From Sphingomonas sp. CCH10-B3 (GTDB lineage Bacteria > Pseudomonadota > Alphaproteobacteria > Sphingomonadales > Sphingomonadaceae), in assembly GCF_001556185.1 (NCBI RefSeq), contig NZ_LSIJ01000061.1:62001-126000 (forward strand): 64,000 nt of DNA, written 5' to 3'. Shown one piece after another: positions 33,641 through 41,339 of this stretch (the first letter of the stretch is position 1; the number at the start of each line of letters is the position of its first letter). A program made the translations under genes and the position numbers. The notes under the pieces were generated by a model, which saw nothing but the letters and a program-made list of their open reading frames with translations, was not told where the DNA came from and made no database searches.

Positions 33641-35091
33641 AACGGGTCGGCGTGGTTGTCCTCGCGCTTCTGGCCGGCACGGCCAGTTCGGCCCAAGTGA
33701 TCAGCCCGCGCCTGCGGCTCGACGTCGAACGCAAATCACCTGAGCCGATCTCCGTCCAGCTCTGGCTGAAGGAGGGCGCGGCGCCCCCGGCCGACGCGAT
33801 CGAGGTCGGGCCACAACTCTTTCTTGGCGCCTATCCGGTGTCGGATATCGAAGCCTTGGCGGCATCGGGGGCTGCCGAATATATTGCCCCGTCGGACGCC
33901 ATCGAAGCGCCGCAGCCCGAAGCGGACGAGGCGCTCGCCACTGCGGCATCGGGCGAGCCAAGCGACGGATTTGCCAAAGCGCTGCCCCGATGGCCGACCT
34001 CTACCGGCCGCGGAACGACGATCGGCATCATCGACTTCGGCCGCCCGCCAGCGCTGCCCGCGATCGTTGCAACACGCAGTTTCGGCATTGGCGGCCGAAG
34101 CGATCATTTCGCGCAGGTTGCCCAGATCATCCATCGGCTTGCCCCCGATGCGCAAATTCTGGCCGCCAGCCTGTCCCCCACGCAGGCGACAAGCACCGAT
34201 GTCGCGCGCGCCGCAGAATGGCTGGCGGCGCAAGGCGCCCAGATCATCACCTTCTCGGGCGTTTCCTATCTTGGCCGACGCGACGGCCAAGCCCCGCTCG
34301 ACCGCGTGGTCGATCGGCTGGCGCGGCGCAATATCCTGTGGGTGGCCGCAGCCGGCAACGAAGCGCAGCGAAGCTGGTCGGGATGGACCGACCAGCAGAC
34401 CCGCGACGGCCTGCTCGAGGTGGCGCCCGGCCTGGCATCGATCGCGATTACGTCGCCCGGTGGCACGATCAACGTCGCCGTGACCTGGGACGAGTGGGGG
34501 TGGAGCGGCGCCCCGCGCGGCGGCTGGGATGTCGACGCGGTGCTGAAGGACAGCTCGGGGCGTGAAGTCATTGCCGCGCGGACCCGCCGCGCGGCGATCG
34601 GCGAGCCGGTTGAAACGCTCTCGGCCCGAAATCTTCCGGCAGGCGTGTATCGGCTCGAACTACCGGTTCGGGGCAGCGGCGCGCCGGTCCGCGTCCGAGT
34701 AGTGACCACGGGGTCGGTTACCGCCATCAACCCGTCGGTGCCGAGCGAGACGGTCGGCAGCCCGGCTACAGCGGTCGGCGCGCTGGCCGTCGGTGCCGTC
34801 GCATCGCCGCGCTTCACCACCTCCCCCTACACTGGCCAGGGGCCAACGGCCGATCGCCGACCCAAGCCCGATATCGCAGCGCTGGCCAGCGCCGGCAACG
34901 GCACGGTCGGCACATCCTATGCTGCGCCGCGCATCGCTGCGCTGGCCGCCTGCTTGATTGCCGAGCAGCCCAATCTGACGGTCGCCGCGCTGCGAGCGCG
35001 CCTTGCGGCTTATGCGCAGCCTGTGGCCGGGCGGCGGACGCTGTTGGGGGAGGCAAGGCTATGGGTCGATACCCGCGCGCGCGAGCGATGA
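33637..35091 (+). CDS. Exported subtilisin-like (S8) serine protease with domain insertion
   Basis: 484 residues with a short signal peptide (to about residue 19). Catalytic residues can be assigned as Asp133 in IGIIDFGRP, His157 in RSDHFAQVAQI (without the usual HGT), oxyanion Asn241 in AAAGNE, and Ser427 in GTSYAAPRIAAL. About 180 residues separate Asn241 and Ser427, far more than in subtilisin; this part (about 265-360) is beta-rich and looks like an inserted pre-peptidase-like domain. Residues 20-115 may be a propeptide. It is the last gene of the P3 operon. Confidence 0.85.
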   Translation: MKRVGVVVLALLAGTASSAQVISPRLRLDVERKSPEPISVQLWLKEGAAPPADAIEVGPQLFLGAYPVSDIEALAASGAAEYIAPSDAIEAPQPEADEALATAASGEPSDGFAKALPRWPTSTGRGTTIGIIDFGRPPALPAIVATRSFGIGGRSDHFAQVAQIIHRLAPDAQILAASLSPTQATSTDVARAAEWLAAQGAQIITFSGVSYLGRRDGQAPLDRVVDRLARRNILWVAAAGNEAQRSWSGWTDQQTRDGLLEVAPGLASIAITSPGGTINVAVTWDEWGWSGAPRGGWDVDAVLKDSSGREVIAARTRRAAIGEPVETLSARNLPAGVYRLELPVRGSGAPVRVRVVTTGSVTAINPSVPSETVGSPATAVGALAVGAVASPRFTTSPYTGQGPTADRRPKPDIAALASAGNGTVGTSYAAPRIAALAACLIAEQPNLTVAALRARLAAYAQPVAGRRTLLGEARLWVDTRARER

Positions 35092-35180
35092 CGATGCCCC
35101 TGCCCCATGACCTTTCCCGCACCATCTGCGCTGAGAGCAAGCTACCGCAATCACTCTCGAAAATGAAAAACGAGCTTGAT

Positions 35181-35208
35181 ACTAACCGATCCAAATTGAG
35201 TGAGCGTT
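35181..35208 (+). promoter_or_regulatory. Cluster promoter P4 (ACCG-N16-CGTT)
   Basis: ACTAACCG at 35181-35188, 16 bases, CGTT at 35205-35208, 46 bases before the GTG start of the DUF4384 gene. The upstream octamer and the spacing equal those of P2. Confidence 0.7.
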
Positions 35209-35254
35209 TACCCCATTGTCCGGAGCAACACCGGCACGCACGAGGAGAACAACC

Positions 35255-36190
35255 GTGACAAGCAAATCATTGATTGCCAGCCTGTTGATCGGCGCGAGCT
35301 TCGCCACCGCTGGCGGCGTTTACGCTCAGACGGCACCGCAGCAAAAGGCGATCCGCGTTGCCGGCGATGCGACACCGGTCGCCGAAAAGCTCGAACTGAC
35401 GGTTCGGGCGACAAAGGGCCGCTATGCGGTCAACGAGCCGATCAAGCTCAAGGTCAAGGTCAACGCCGACGCCTATCTCTATATCTCGACCCGCAACAAG
35501 GATGGCGAATCGGTTCTGCTGTCGCCCGCCGCAAACGGCGCGCTGATCCGCGTCAAGGCCGGGAACCAGACGATCGACCCGAAGCTGATCGGCGATGCGG
35601 CTGGCACCGAAGAACTGACGTTGATCGCATCGTCCGCCGATCTCGGTCTCGCCGGGCTGACCGCGAAGACCTTTGACAAGCAATTGCAGAGCAAGGGCAT
35701 CCGCATTGCCGGCGAAGTGCCGCGCAACAAGCCGCCGACGGGGGTTTCGGTGTCGGATCCGGTCAAGGTGAAGGTCAAGATCGCCAATGACGATGAAGCC
35801 GGCAATGCCGACGGGATCGCGCTGGTTAGCACCGACAAGCGCCGCTACGCGGTCGGCGACGACGTCCGGATCGCTTACGGGGTGAGCAAGCCAGGCTGGG
35901 TGCATCTGTTCGTCGTCTATCCGGACGGCAACATCGACGATGTGCTCAAGGAAAAGTTCGACCAGGCCGGTGTGAAGACCGTGACGGCCGAGATCACCGA
36001 ACCGGCCGGCCGGCAGAGCCTGGTTGCCGTCTGGACGGCCAATGGCGATCTGAGCGCGGAATCGATGAGCGCGGCTGGCTTCGGCAAATCGACCGAAACG
36101 ACTGCCGCCAAGGGCATCAAGCTGCGCGAGCAGAAGCCCGAAGCCAAGCCTTCGGTTACGGCAACCGACGTCGACGTGACCGCCCAATAA
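35255..36190 (+). CDS. Exported protein with two DUF4384-like domains
   Basis: 311 residues from GTG at 35255, with GAGGAG seven bases upstream. The signal peptide ends near GGVYA. Two similar beta-rich halves are visible: one around residues 45-130 (GRYAVNEPIKLKVKVNADAY then LYISTRNKDGESVLL) and one around 190-275 (RRYAVGDDVRIAYGVSKPGW then HLFVVYPDGNIDDVL). Both match the DUF4384 pattern also seen at the C-terminus of two caspases here. It is a stand-alone transcription unit between P4 and a strong hairpin. It may be a partner or competitive adaptor for the caspases (inference). Confidence 0.8.
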   Translation: MTSKSLIASLLIGASFATAGGVYAQTAPQQKAIRVAGDATPVAEKLELTVRATKGRYAVNEPIKLKVKVNADAYLYISTRNKDGESVLLSPAANGALIRVKAGNQTIDPKLIGDAAGTEELTLIASSADLGLAGLTAKTFDKQLQSKGIRIAGEVPRNKPPTGVSVSDPVKVKVKIANDDEAGNADGIALVSTDKRRYAVGDDVRIAYGVSKPGWVHLFVVYPDGNIDDVLKEKFDQAGVKTVTAEITEPAGRQSLVAVWTANGDLSAESMSAAGFGKSTETTAAKGIKLREQKPEAKPSVTATDVDVTAQ

Positions 36191-36196
36191 CCGGCA

Positions 36197-36231
36197 CGAT
36201 CGGGTTCGTCCCCGATGGACGAACCCGATCG
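36197..36231 (+). terminator. Perfect 14-bp hairpin after the DUF4384 gene
   Basis: CGATCGGGTTCGTC (36197-36210) pairs perfectly with GACGAACCCGATCG (36218-36231) around a 7-nt loop, starting 6 bases after the stop codon. No T-run follows. It probably isolates the DUF4384 gene from the next caspase gene. Confidence 0.6.
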
Positions 36232-36388
36232 CCAACGGGATTCAGCCGCACGGTCCCGCAACAATAAAGTGCGTGGGACTGGTAAACAGCGATTAAGTGA
36301 AGCTAATATCGCGGGGCGAATCACGCCGAAATGACAAATCGCCACGCGCCGGGTCTGGGCAGTCCGAGCGTAAACGGGGGGACGTGGA

Positions 36389-37579
36389 ATGGACCGACTC
36401 GCTAATGCTTCGGCCAATGCGTCAGCATGGCCGTCTTTCCTGCGATGGTTACGCGCCACCGGCCTCGCTGCATTATTGCTGCTCGTGCCCGAAGCTGCAA
36501 TCGCGGGCAAACGTCTCGCTCTGGTAATCGGAATTACGCAATACAGGTCGGTGCCATCGCTGGCCAATCCTGCACGCGATGCCGCCAAGGTGGCGCAGGC
36601 GCTCCGCTCGGTCAATTTCGAGGTGACCGAGCTGACCCAGTCTTCGCAGGTCAACCGGACCGAGCTGTTGACGGCAATCACTGCATTCAAGCGTGCCGCC
36701 GTCGGTGCCGAGGCTGCGATCATCTATTATGCCGGTCACGGCGTTCAGGTGGGCGCAAAGAACTGGCTGTTGCCGTCCGACGTCCAGGCCGAAACCCCTG
36801 ACGAGATCGAAGCTTCGGCGGTCGCGTCGAGCTATCTGATCAACGCGGTCAGCGGCGCCACGAAGGTGCGGCTCGTCATTCTCGACGCCTGTCGCGACAA
36901 TCCGTTCGCCGACACGCCGGGCTGGTCGAGTGGTGGTCGATCGCTCGACAAGACGCGGGGTCTGGTCCGCGAGACGAACCTGCCACCCAGCGTGGTCGTG
37001 CTGCTGGCGACCCAGCCGGGCGCCAAGGCCAGCGATGGTGCCGGCGCATCGAACAGTCCCTTCGCGCTGGCATTGGCCAGCGTGATCCCGACCGAGGGGT
37101 TGCCAATCGGCTTTCTTCCCAGCGCGGTTCTGCGCGCGATGAAGCGGATGACGGGCATTGATCAGCGCCCCGATGCGGCGGGGATTTTCGATGAAGAGAG
37201 TTGGGCCTTCCGCCCCGGCTCCGGCGCGGCAATCGCCGTTCGGCCGACGCCAAGCGTGACCGAAGTGCCCGGCGCCATCCCTGGCGGCGCTGGTGTCGCA
37301 AACGTGTCGGGGGATGCAGCCGATGGCTTTGGTCTCGTCCTGGTACCGCGGCCCGATGGCAAGCCCGGCGTGCTGGTTTCCCGGGTCAGCGCGACATCGC
37401 CGTTCTTCGGGAAAGTATATCCCAACGACGCCATTCTGAAACTCAACGGGGTGCCGCCACAAGGCCCGTCGAGCATTGTCGACGCGCTGACCCAGGATAA
37501 CCGGGCGTCGGTTCTGATCGAAAGAAACGGCAACCCGATTTCTCGCACGCTCGAAATCCAGAAACGAATTGACGAATAA
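36389..37579 (+). CDS. Exported caspase-like protease with C-terminal PDZ domain
   Basis: 396 residues. A long basic n-region leads to a signal helix (LRATGLAALLLLVPEAAIAG) with cleavage near residue 39. The caspase domain (about 40-275) has His117 in YYAGHGVQ and Cys168 in LDACRDNPF, the subtype common in alphaproteobacteria. A Pro/Gly linker is followed by a PDZ domain (about 312-392) with GVLVSRVSATSPF and NDAILKLNGVPP. PDZ domains in periplasmic proteases recognise C-termini of substrates. GGGGGAC is 8 bases upstream of the ATG. I found no copy of the cluster promoter in the 198-base gap before it. Confidence 0.9.
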   Translation: MDRLANASANASAWPSFLRWLRATGLAALLLLVPEAAIAGKRLALVIGITQYRSVPSLANPARDAAKVAQALRSVNFEVTELTQSSQVNRTELLTAITAFKRAAVGAEAAIIYYAGHGVQVGAKNWLLPSDVQAETPDEIEASAVASSYLINAVSGATKVRLVILDACRDNPFADTPGWSSGGRSLDKTRGLVRETNLPPSVVVLLATQPGAKASDGAGASNSPFALALASVIPTEGLPIGFLPSAVLRAMKRMTGIDQRPDAAGIFDEESWAFRPGSGAAIAVRPTPSVTEVPGAIPGGAGVANVSGDAADGFGLVLVPRPDGKPGVLVSRVSATSPFFGKVYPNDAILKLNGVPPQGPSSIVDALTQDNRASVLIERNGNPISRTLEIQKRIDE

Positions 37580-37590
37580 AGGGGCATGAA

Positions 37591-38628
37591 ATGCGCTTCA
37601 GTTTGCTGAACGACATCGCAAGGACGATCCGCCTCGCCTGGTTTCGCAGGCTCACCCTCTTGGCCGCATCGCTGATGATTGGCGTCGCGCCGGCTGCGGC
37701 GCAGATGCAATATACCTTCGATCAGCGGGTTTCCGGGGCCTACGACGCGGTCCAGAGCCTGCCGTCGATCGGGGTCCTCCCCTTTCGCGGTCAGGACGGG
37801 AACAATCTCGCTGCGGCTTTCGCCAGTGAACTGCAGGCGCTGCGGGTCGGTGACCGATCCCTCTTTGCCGTCCGCACCGAAGATTCGGGCGCCGCACCGG
37901 GCCGCGGCAAGGCCGCGGCAGATGTGACTTTCGTGCGGGCCGCAGGCGCTCGCTTGGGCGTCAAGGGCGTGCTGTGGGGGGATGTCGTTTCCGCGACCGT
38001 CGCGTCGTCGAATTACACCGGCTCGAAAACCGTGTGCAAGGGGCTGATGACGGATTGCCGCGACGTGTCGATCGCCTGCACCAAGTTTCAGGGCAGTTAC
38101 ACGGTCAACGCCGCGATCTATGACGTTGATACCGGCAGAATTTTGTACACCAAGCAGCTGAAGAAGGACTCCATTACCGATGTCTGCGGCGGCGAAGTGC
38201 AGAGCAGCAAGATCGTCCTCTTCGGCAAAGCCAAGCAGGTGGCCACCACGCCCGACAGCATCCTGACGGCATTGCGGCTCGAAATTGCCAAGGCTGTCGT
38301 TGCCGACTTCCAGCCGATGGTCCGCAAGGCGTCGGTCGCTTTCAAGAACAAGTTCCCCGAGTTCGACAAGGAAACGCAGGCCGTACTCATGAACGCGCTG
38401 GCACAACTCAAGTCGGGCCGCGCCGACAAGGCATGCGGCGCGTTTGAAGCACGCGGCAATGGGGTGAACACGACGCAGCTCAGCCTGCTGTTCAACCTGG
38501 CGGCCTGTGCCGAAGTTAACGGCAATATCAGGCTCGCACTCGAGCTCTATCAGTCATATGACAGCAAGATCACGGCAGTCGATCCGATGATCAACAACGC
38601 ATTGCGGCGGTTGGGCGCGATCAAATAG
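37591..38628 (+). CDS. Exported CsgG/LpoB-like protein with TPR-like tail
   Basis: 345 residues, 11 bases after the PDZ-caspase gene, with AGGGG 7 bases before the ATG. A signal peptide ends near AAAQ (residue 38). The N-terminal part (about 55-240) has the pattern of CsgG/TolB-N/LpoB folds: SIGVLPFRGQDGNNLAAAFA, GVKGVLWGDVV, then YTVNAAIYDVDTGRILYTK. Six cysteines cluster between residues 145 and 205. The C-terminal part (about 265-340) is helical and TPR-like (FNLAACAEVNGNIRLALELY). No lipobox is seen, unlike CsgG. It may be a periplasmic assembly or sensing partner of the caspase it is coupled to. Confidence 0.65.
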   Translation: MRFSLLNDIARTIRLAWFRRLTLLAASLMIGVAPAAAQMQYTFDQRVSGAYDAVQSLPSIGVLPFRGQDGNNLAAAFASELQALRVGDRSLFAVRTEDSGAAPGRGKAAADVTFVRAAGARLGVKGVLWGDVVSATVASSNYTGSKTVCKGLMTDCRDVSIACTKFQGSYTVNAAIYDVDTGRILYTKQLKKDSITDVCGGEVQSSKIVLFGKAKQVATTPDSILTALRLEIAKAVVADFQPMVRKASVAFKNKFPEFDKETQAVLMNALAQLKSGRADKACGAFEARGNGVNTTQLSLLFNLAACAEVNGNIRLALELYQSYDSKITAVDPMINNALRRLGAIK

Positions 38629-38647
38629 CCGCATCGACTGACATTGG

Positions 38648-38690
38648 TCGGCGGGGTCAGCTTGCTGTACTTGGCAAACTGCCCCGCCGA
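38648..38690. terminator. Hairpin between the cluster and convergent dnaB
   Basis: TCGGCGGGG (38648-38656) pairs perfectly with CCCCGCCGA (38682-38690) across a 25-nt loop, followed by TCTTT on the plus strand. It lies in the 118-base gap between two convergent stops and could serve both. Confidence 0.45.
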
Positions 38691-38746
38691 TCTTTCCGCA
38701 GCGGATTTCAGGCCGTGTGGACTGATCTGCCCGTCCGATGCGCCGC

Positions 38747-40243
38747 CTATTGAGGCCCGGCGTAGTCGCTGAACCGCGTAATCTCCGGCTCGAACACCAT
38801 CTTCACGCTGCCGGTCGCGCCGTGGCGCTGCTTGGCGATGATCAGTTCGGACAGCCCCTCGACCGCCTTGATCCGCTGGCTCCATTCGTCGTGCTTCTGG
38901 CCGACCGAGGGCGCGCTGTCGGCCATCGGCTTGCTCGGCTCCTGCATCGCCAGATAATAATCCTCGCGATAGACGAACATCACGATGTCGGCGTCCTGTT
39001 CGATCGATCCCGATTCGCGCAGATCCGACAGCATCGGCTTCTTGTCTTCGCGGCTCTCGACCGCGCGGCTGAGCTGCGACAGCGCCAGCACCGACACGTT
39101 CAGATCCTTGGCCATCGTCTTCAGCCCGCGGCTGATTTCGGAGATTTCCTGCACGCGGTTGTCGCTCGCGCGCGCGCCGCTGCCGCTCAGCAGCTGGAGA
39201 TAGTCGACCACCACCAGCCCGATCTCGTTCTTGTGCTTGCGCTGCAGCCGCCGCATCCGCGTGTGCAGCCCGCTGATCGACAGCCCGGCGGTGTCGTCGA
39301 TGAACAGCGGCAGGTTCTGCAGCTCGATCGATGCCTGCACCAGCCGCTGCATCTCGGCACTGTTGAGCTTGCCCATGCGCAGTTTTTCGGAGCTGATCAT
39401 CGACTGTTCGGCGAGAATGCGGGTCGCGAGCTGATCGGCCGACATTTCGAGGCTGAAAAACGCGACCTTGGTGCCGACCGAGCGATCGGGCGCGATGCCG
39501 TCGGCGATGTCGCGCATGTAGCGCTGCGCCGCGTTGAAGGCGATGTTGGTGGCAAGCGACGTCTTGCCCATGCCCGGGCGCCCGGCAAGGATCATCAGGT
39601 CCGACTTGTGCATACCGCCGGTCTTGACGTTGATCGATTCGAGCCCGGTGGTGATCCCCGACAGGCTGCCCCCGGCGTTCAGCGCACGCTCGGCCATCTT
39701 GACCGCGAGCGTCGCTGCCTGACCGAAGCTCTTGATCGCATTCTCGCTATTGCCCTCGGCAGCGACCTTGAACAGCGCTTCCTCGGCGAGTTCGACCTGC
39801 TTGCGCGGATTGACTTCCTCCGACGTGTCGGTCGCGCGCTCGACGAGGTCGCGGCCCACAGTCACCAGCGTGCGGAGCATCGCCAGATCATAGATCTGCG
39901 TTGCAAAATCGCGCGCGCCGATCAGCCCCGCGCCGCTGCCGGTCAGCTGCGCGAGATAGGCCGGCCCGCCGAGCGCGCGCATCCCCTCGTCCTCGGTGAA
40001 CAGCGGGCGCAGCGTGACGGGCGTCGGGCGCATGTCTTCCTTACGCAGCCGCTTGATGGCGGCGAAGATGCGACCATGGACGGGTTCGAAGAAATGCTCC
40101 TCGGTCAGCCGATCGCCGATGTCGTCGGCGATCCGCTCGTCGAGCATCATTGCGCCCAGCAGCGCGGCTTCGGCCTCGACATTTTGCGGCAAGCTCTTGG
40201 GCACCGCGGCGAGCGGCGCGGGATTGACGGGTTGGGTAGCCAT
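38747..40243 (-). CDS. dnaB: Replicative DNA helicase DnaB
   Basis: 498 residues. The N-terminal primase-interacting domain (PQNVEAEAALLGAMMLDE) is followed by a RecA-like helicase domain with Walker A GRPGMGKTSLA, Walker B LVVVDYLQLL and ALSQLSRAVE. DnaB is the hexameric fork helicase. Length is typical, and no intein or insertion is present. A 118-base gap separates it from the UPF0262 gene on the other strand. Confidence 0.97.
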   Translation of the reverse strand: MATQPVNPAPLAAVPKSLPQNVEAEAALLGAMMLDERIADDIGDRLTEEHFFEPVHGRIFAAIKRLRKEDMRPTPVTLRPLFTEDEGMRALGGPAYLAQLTGSGAGLIGARDFATQIYDLAMLRTLVTVGRDLVERATDTSEEVNPRKQVELAEEALFKVAAEGNSENAIKSFGQAATLAVKMAERALNAGGSLSGITTGLESINVKTGGMHKSDLMILAGRPGMGKTSLATNIAFNAAQRYMRDIADGIAPDRSVGTKVAFFSLEMSADQLATRILAEQSMISSEKLRMGKLNSAEMQRLVQASIELQNLPLFIDDTAGLSISGLHTRMRRLQRKHKNEIGLVVVDYLQLLSGSGARASDNRVQEISEISRGLKTMAKDLNVSVLALSQLSRAVESREDKKPMLSDLRESGSIEQDADIVMFVYREDYYLAMQEPSKPMADSAPSVGQKHDEWSQRIKAVEGLSELIIAKQRHGATGSVKMVFEPEITRFSDYAGPQ

Positions 40244-40361
40244 GCCGCCTTTTCGGCGCGCCTGCCCGCGCGATCAACCCGGCGCCACCAATCTGCGGTG
40301 GATAAGTCGCGCTTGCGCTTGCCCGTTGATTTGGCCGCAGCTTCGCCCGATAGGCTAAGCT

Positions 40362-40844
40362 ATGGCCGATCCACGGATCATCGACGTCAAGCTCGACGAG
40401 CACACCATTTTGTGGCGCAGTGCCGATATCGAGCAGGAGCGGCGCATTGCGATCTTCGACCTGATCGAGGGCAATTATTTCAAGCCGTTGCGCGAACATC
40501 CCGACGGCTATGCCGGCCCCTATCGCATCGAGCTGAGCGTCGAGGAAGGTCGGCTGGGGATCGCGATCGCGCGCGAGGACGGTACGCCGCTCGAAACCTA
40601 TATTCTCGGGCTCGGGCGGTTCCGGCGACCGATCAAGGATTATTTCGCGATCTGCGATAGCTATTATCAGGCGATCCGCGCCGCCACGCCGCAGCAAATC
40701 GAAACGATCGACATGGCGCGACGCGGGATCCACAACGAAGCCGCCGAGCTGCTGAAAGAGCGGCTGGAGGGCAAGATCGACATTGATTTCGATACCGCGC
40801 GGCGGCTGTTCACGCTGATCTGCGTGCTCCACATCAAGGGATGA
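40362..40844 (+). CDS. UPF0262 family protein
   Basis: 160 residues of the alphaproteobacterial UPF0262 family, recognised from IIDVKLDEHTILWRSADIEQ, FKPLREHPDGYAGPYRIELS and LKDYFAICDSYYQAIR-like blocks. It is cytoplasmic with no signal or membrane segment. The function is unknown. It precedes cytidine deaminase by one base (stop at 40844, next ATG at 40846) and is likely co-transcribed with it. Confidence 0.9.
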   Translation: MADPRIIDVKLDEHTILWRSADIEQERRIAIFDLIEGNYFKPLREHPDGYAGPYRIELSVEEGRLGIAIAREDGTPLETYILGLGRFRRPIKDYFAICDSYYQAIRAATPQQIETIDMARRGIHNEAAELLKERLEGKIDIDFDTARRLFTLICVLHIKG

Positions 40845-40845
40845 A

Positions 40846-41289
40846 ATGAGCGAAGCCGCCACCTTGATCGCTGCCGCCCGCGCCGCCGCCGCCCATGCCC
40901 ATGCCCCCTATTCGCGCTTCCACGTCGGCGCGGCGTTGCTGCTGAGCGACGGCAGCATCGTCACCGGCGCGAACTTCGAGAATGCCAGCTACGGCCTGTC
41001 GCTCTGCGCCGAGACCGTGGCGGTCGCGACGGCGAGCGCGGCGGGGCGGCTGGCGGACATCGTCGCGGTCGGGGTGGTTGGCGGGATGATGGGGCCGGAT
41101 GGCTTGCAGGGCACCGATCCGGTGACGCCGTGCGGACGCTGCCGCCAGATACTCAACGAAGCCGCGCAAATCGGCGGCCGCGATCTCGTGATCCACTGCG
41201 CTGGTGGCAGCGGCGATCGGGTAGCGACGTTTACGCTCTCCGAACTGCTGCCGCATGCGTTTGGCCCAGCGAATTTGGGGATGGTTTAG
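40846..41289 (+). CDS. cdd: Cytidine deaminase
   Basis: 147 residues. The zinc site is formed by CAETVA (Cys, catalytic Glu) and PCGRCRQIL (two Cys), preceded by AHAPYSRFHVGAALL and FENASYGLSLC, both diagnostic. It deaminates cytidine and deoxycytidine in pyrimidine salvage. It has the tetrameric-type length. Confidence 0.95.
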   Translation: MSEAATLIAAARAAAAHAHAPYSRFHVGAALLLSDGSIVTGANFENASYGLSLCAETVAVATASAAGRLADIVAVGVVGGMMGPDGLQGTDPVTPCGRCRQILNEAAQIGGRDLVIHCAGGSGDRVATFTLSELLPHAFGPANLGMV

Positions 41290-41339
41290 CGGGTTCTGCT
41301 GGCATCATTCTGCCGACCCCCTACTTCGCTCGACCGGCA

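Noticed and set aside
36190..36210. AACCG followed by CGTC before the PDZ-caspase gene as a fifth cluster promoter
   Set aside because: The spacer is 13 rather than 16, and the CGTC is part of the perfect hairpin stem.
24784..38628. Caspase cluster as an antiphage defence island (CHAT/gRAMP-like or NLR-linked)
   Set aside because: All members carry export signals, and there is no nuclease, helicase, CRISPR, STAND ATPase or pore-former partner, integrase or flanking mobile element.
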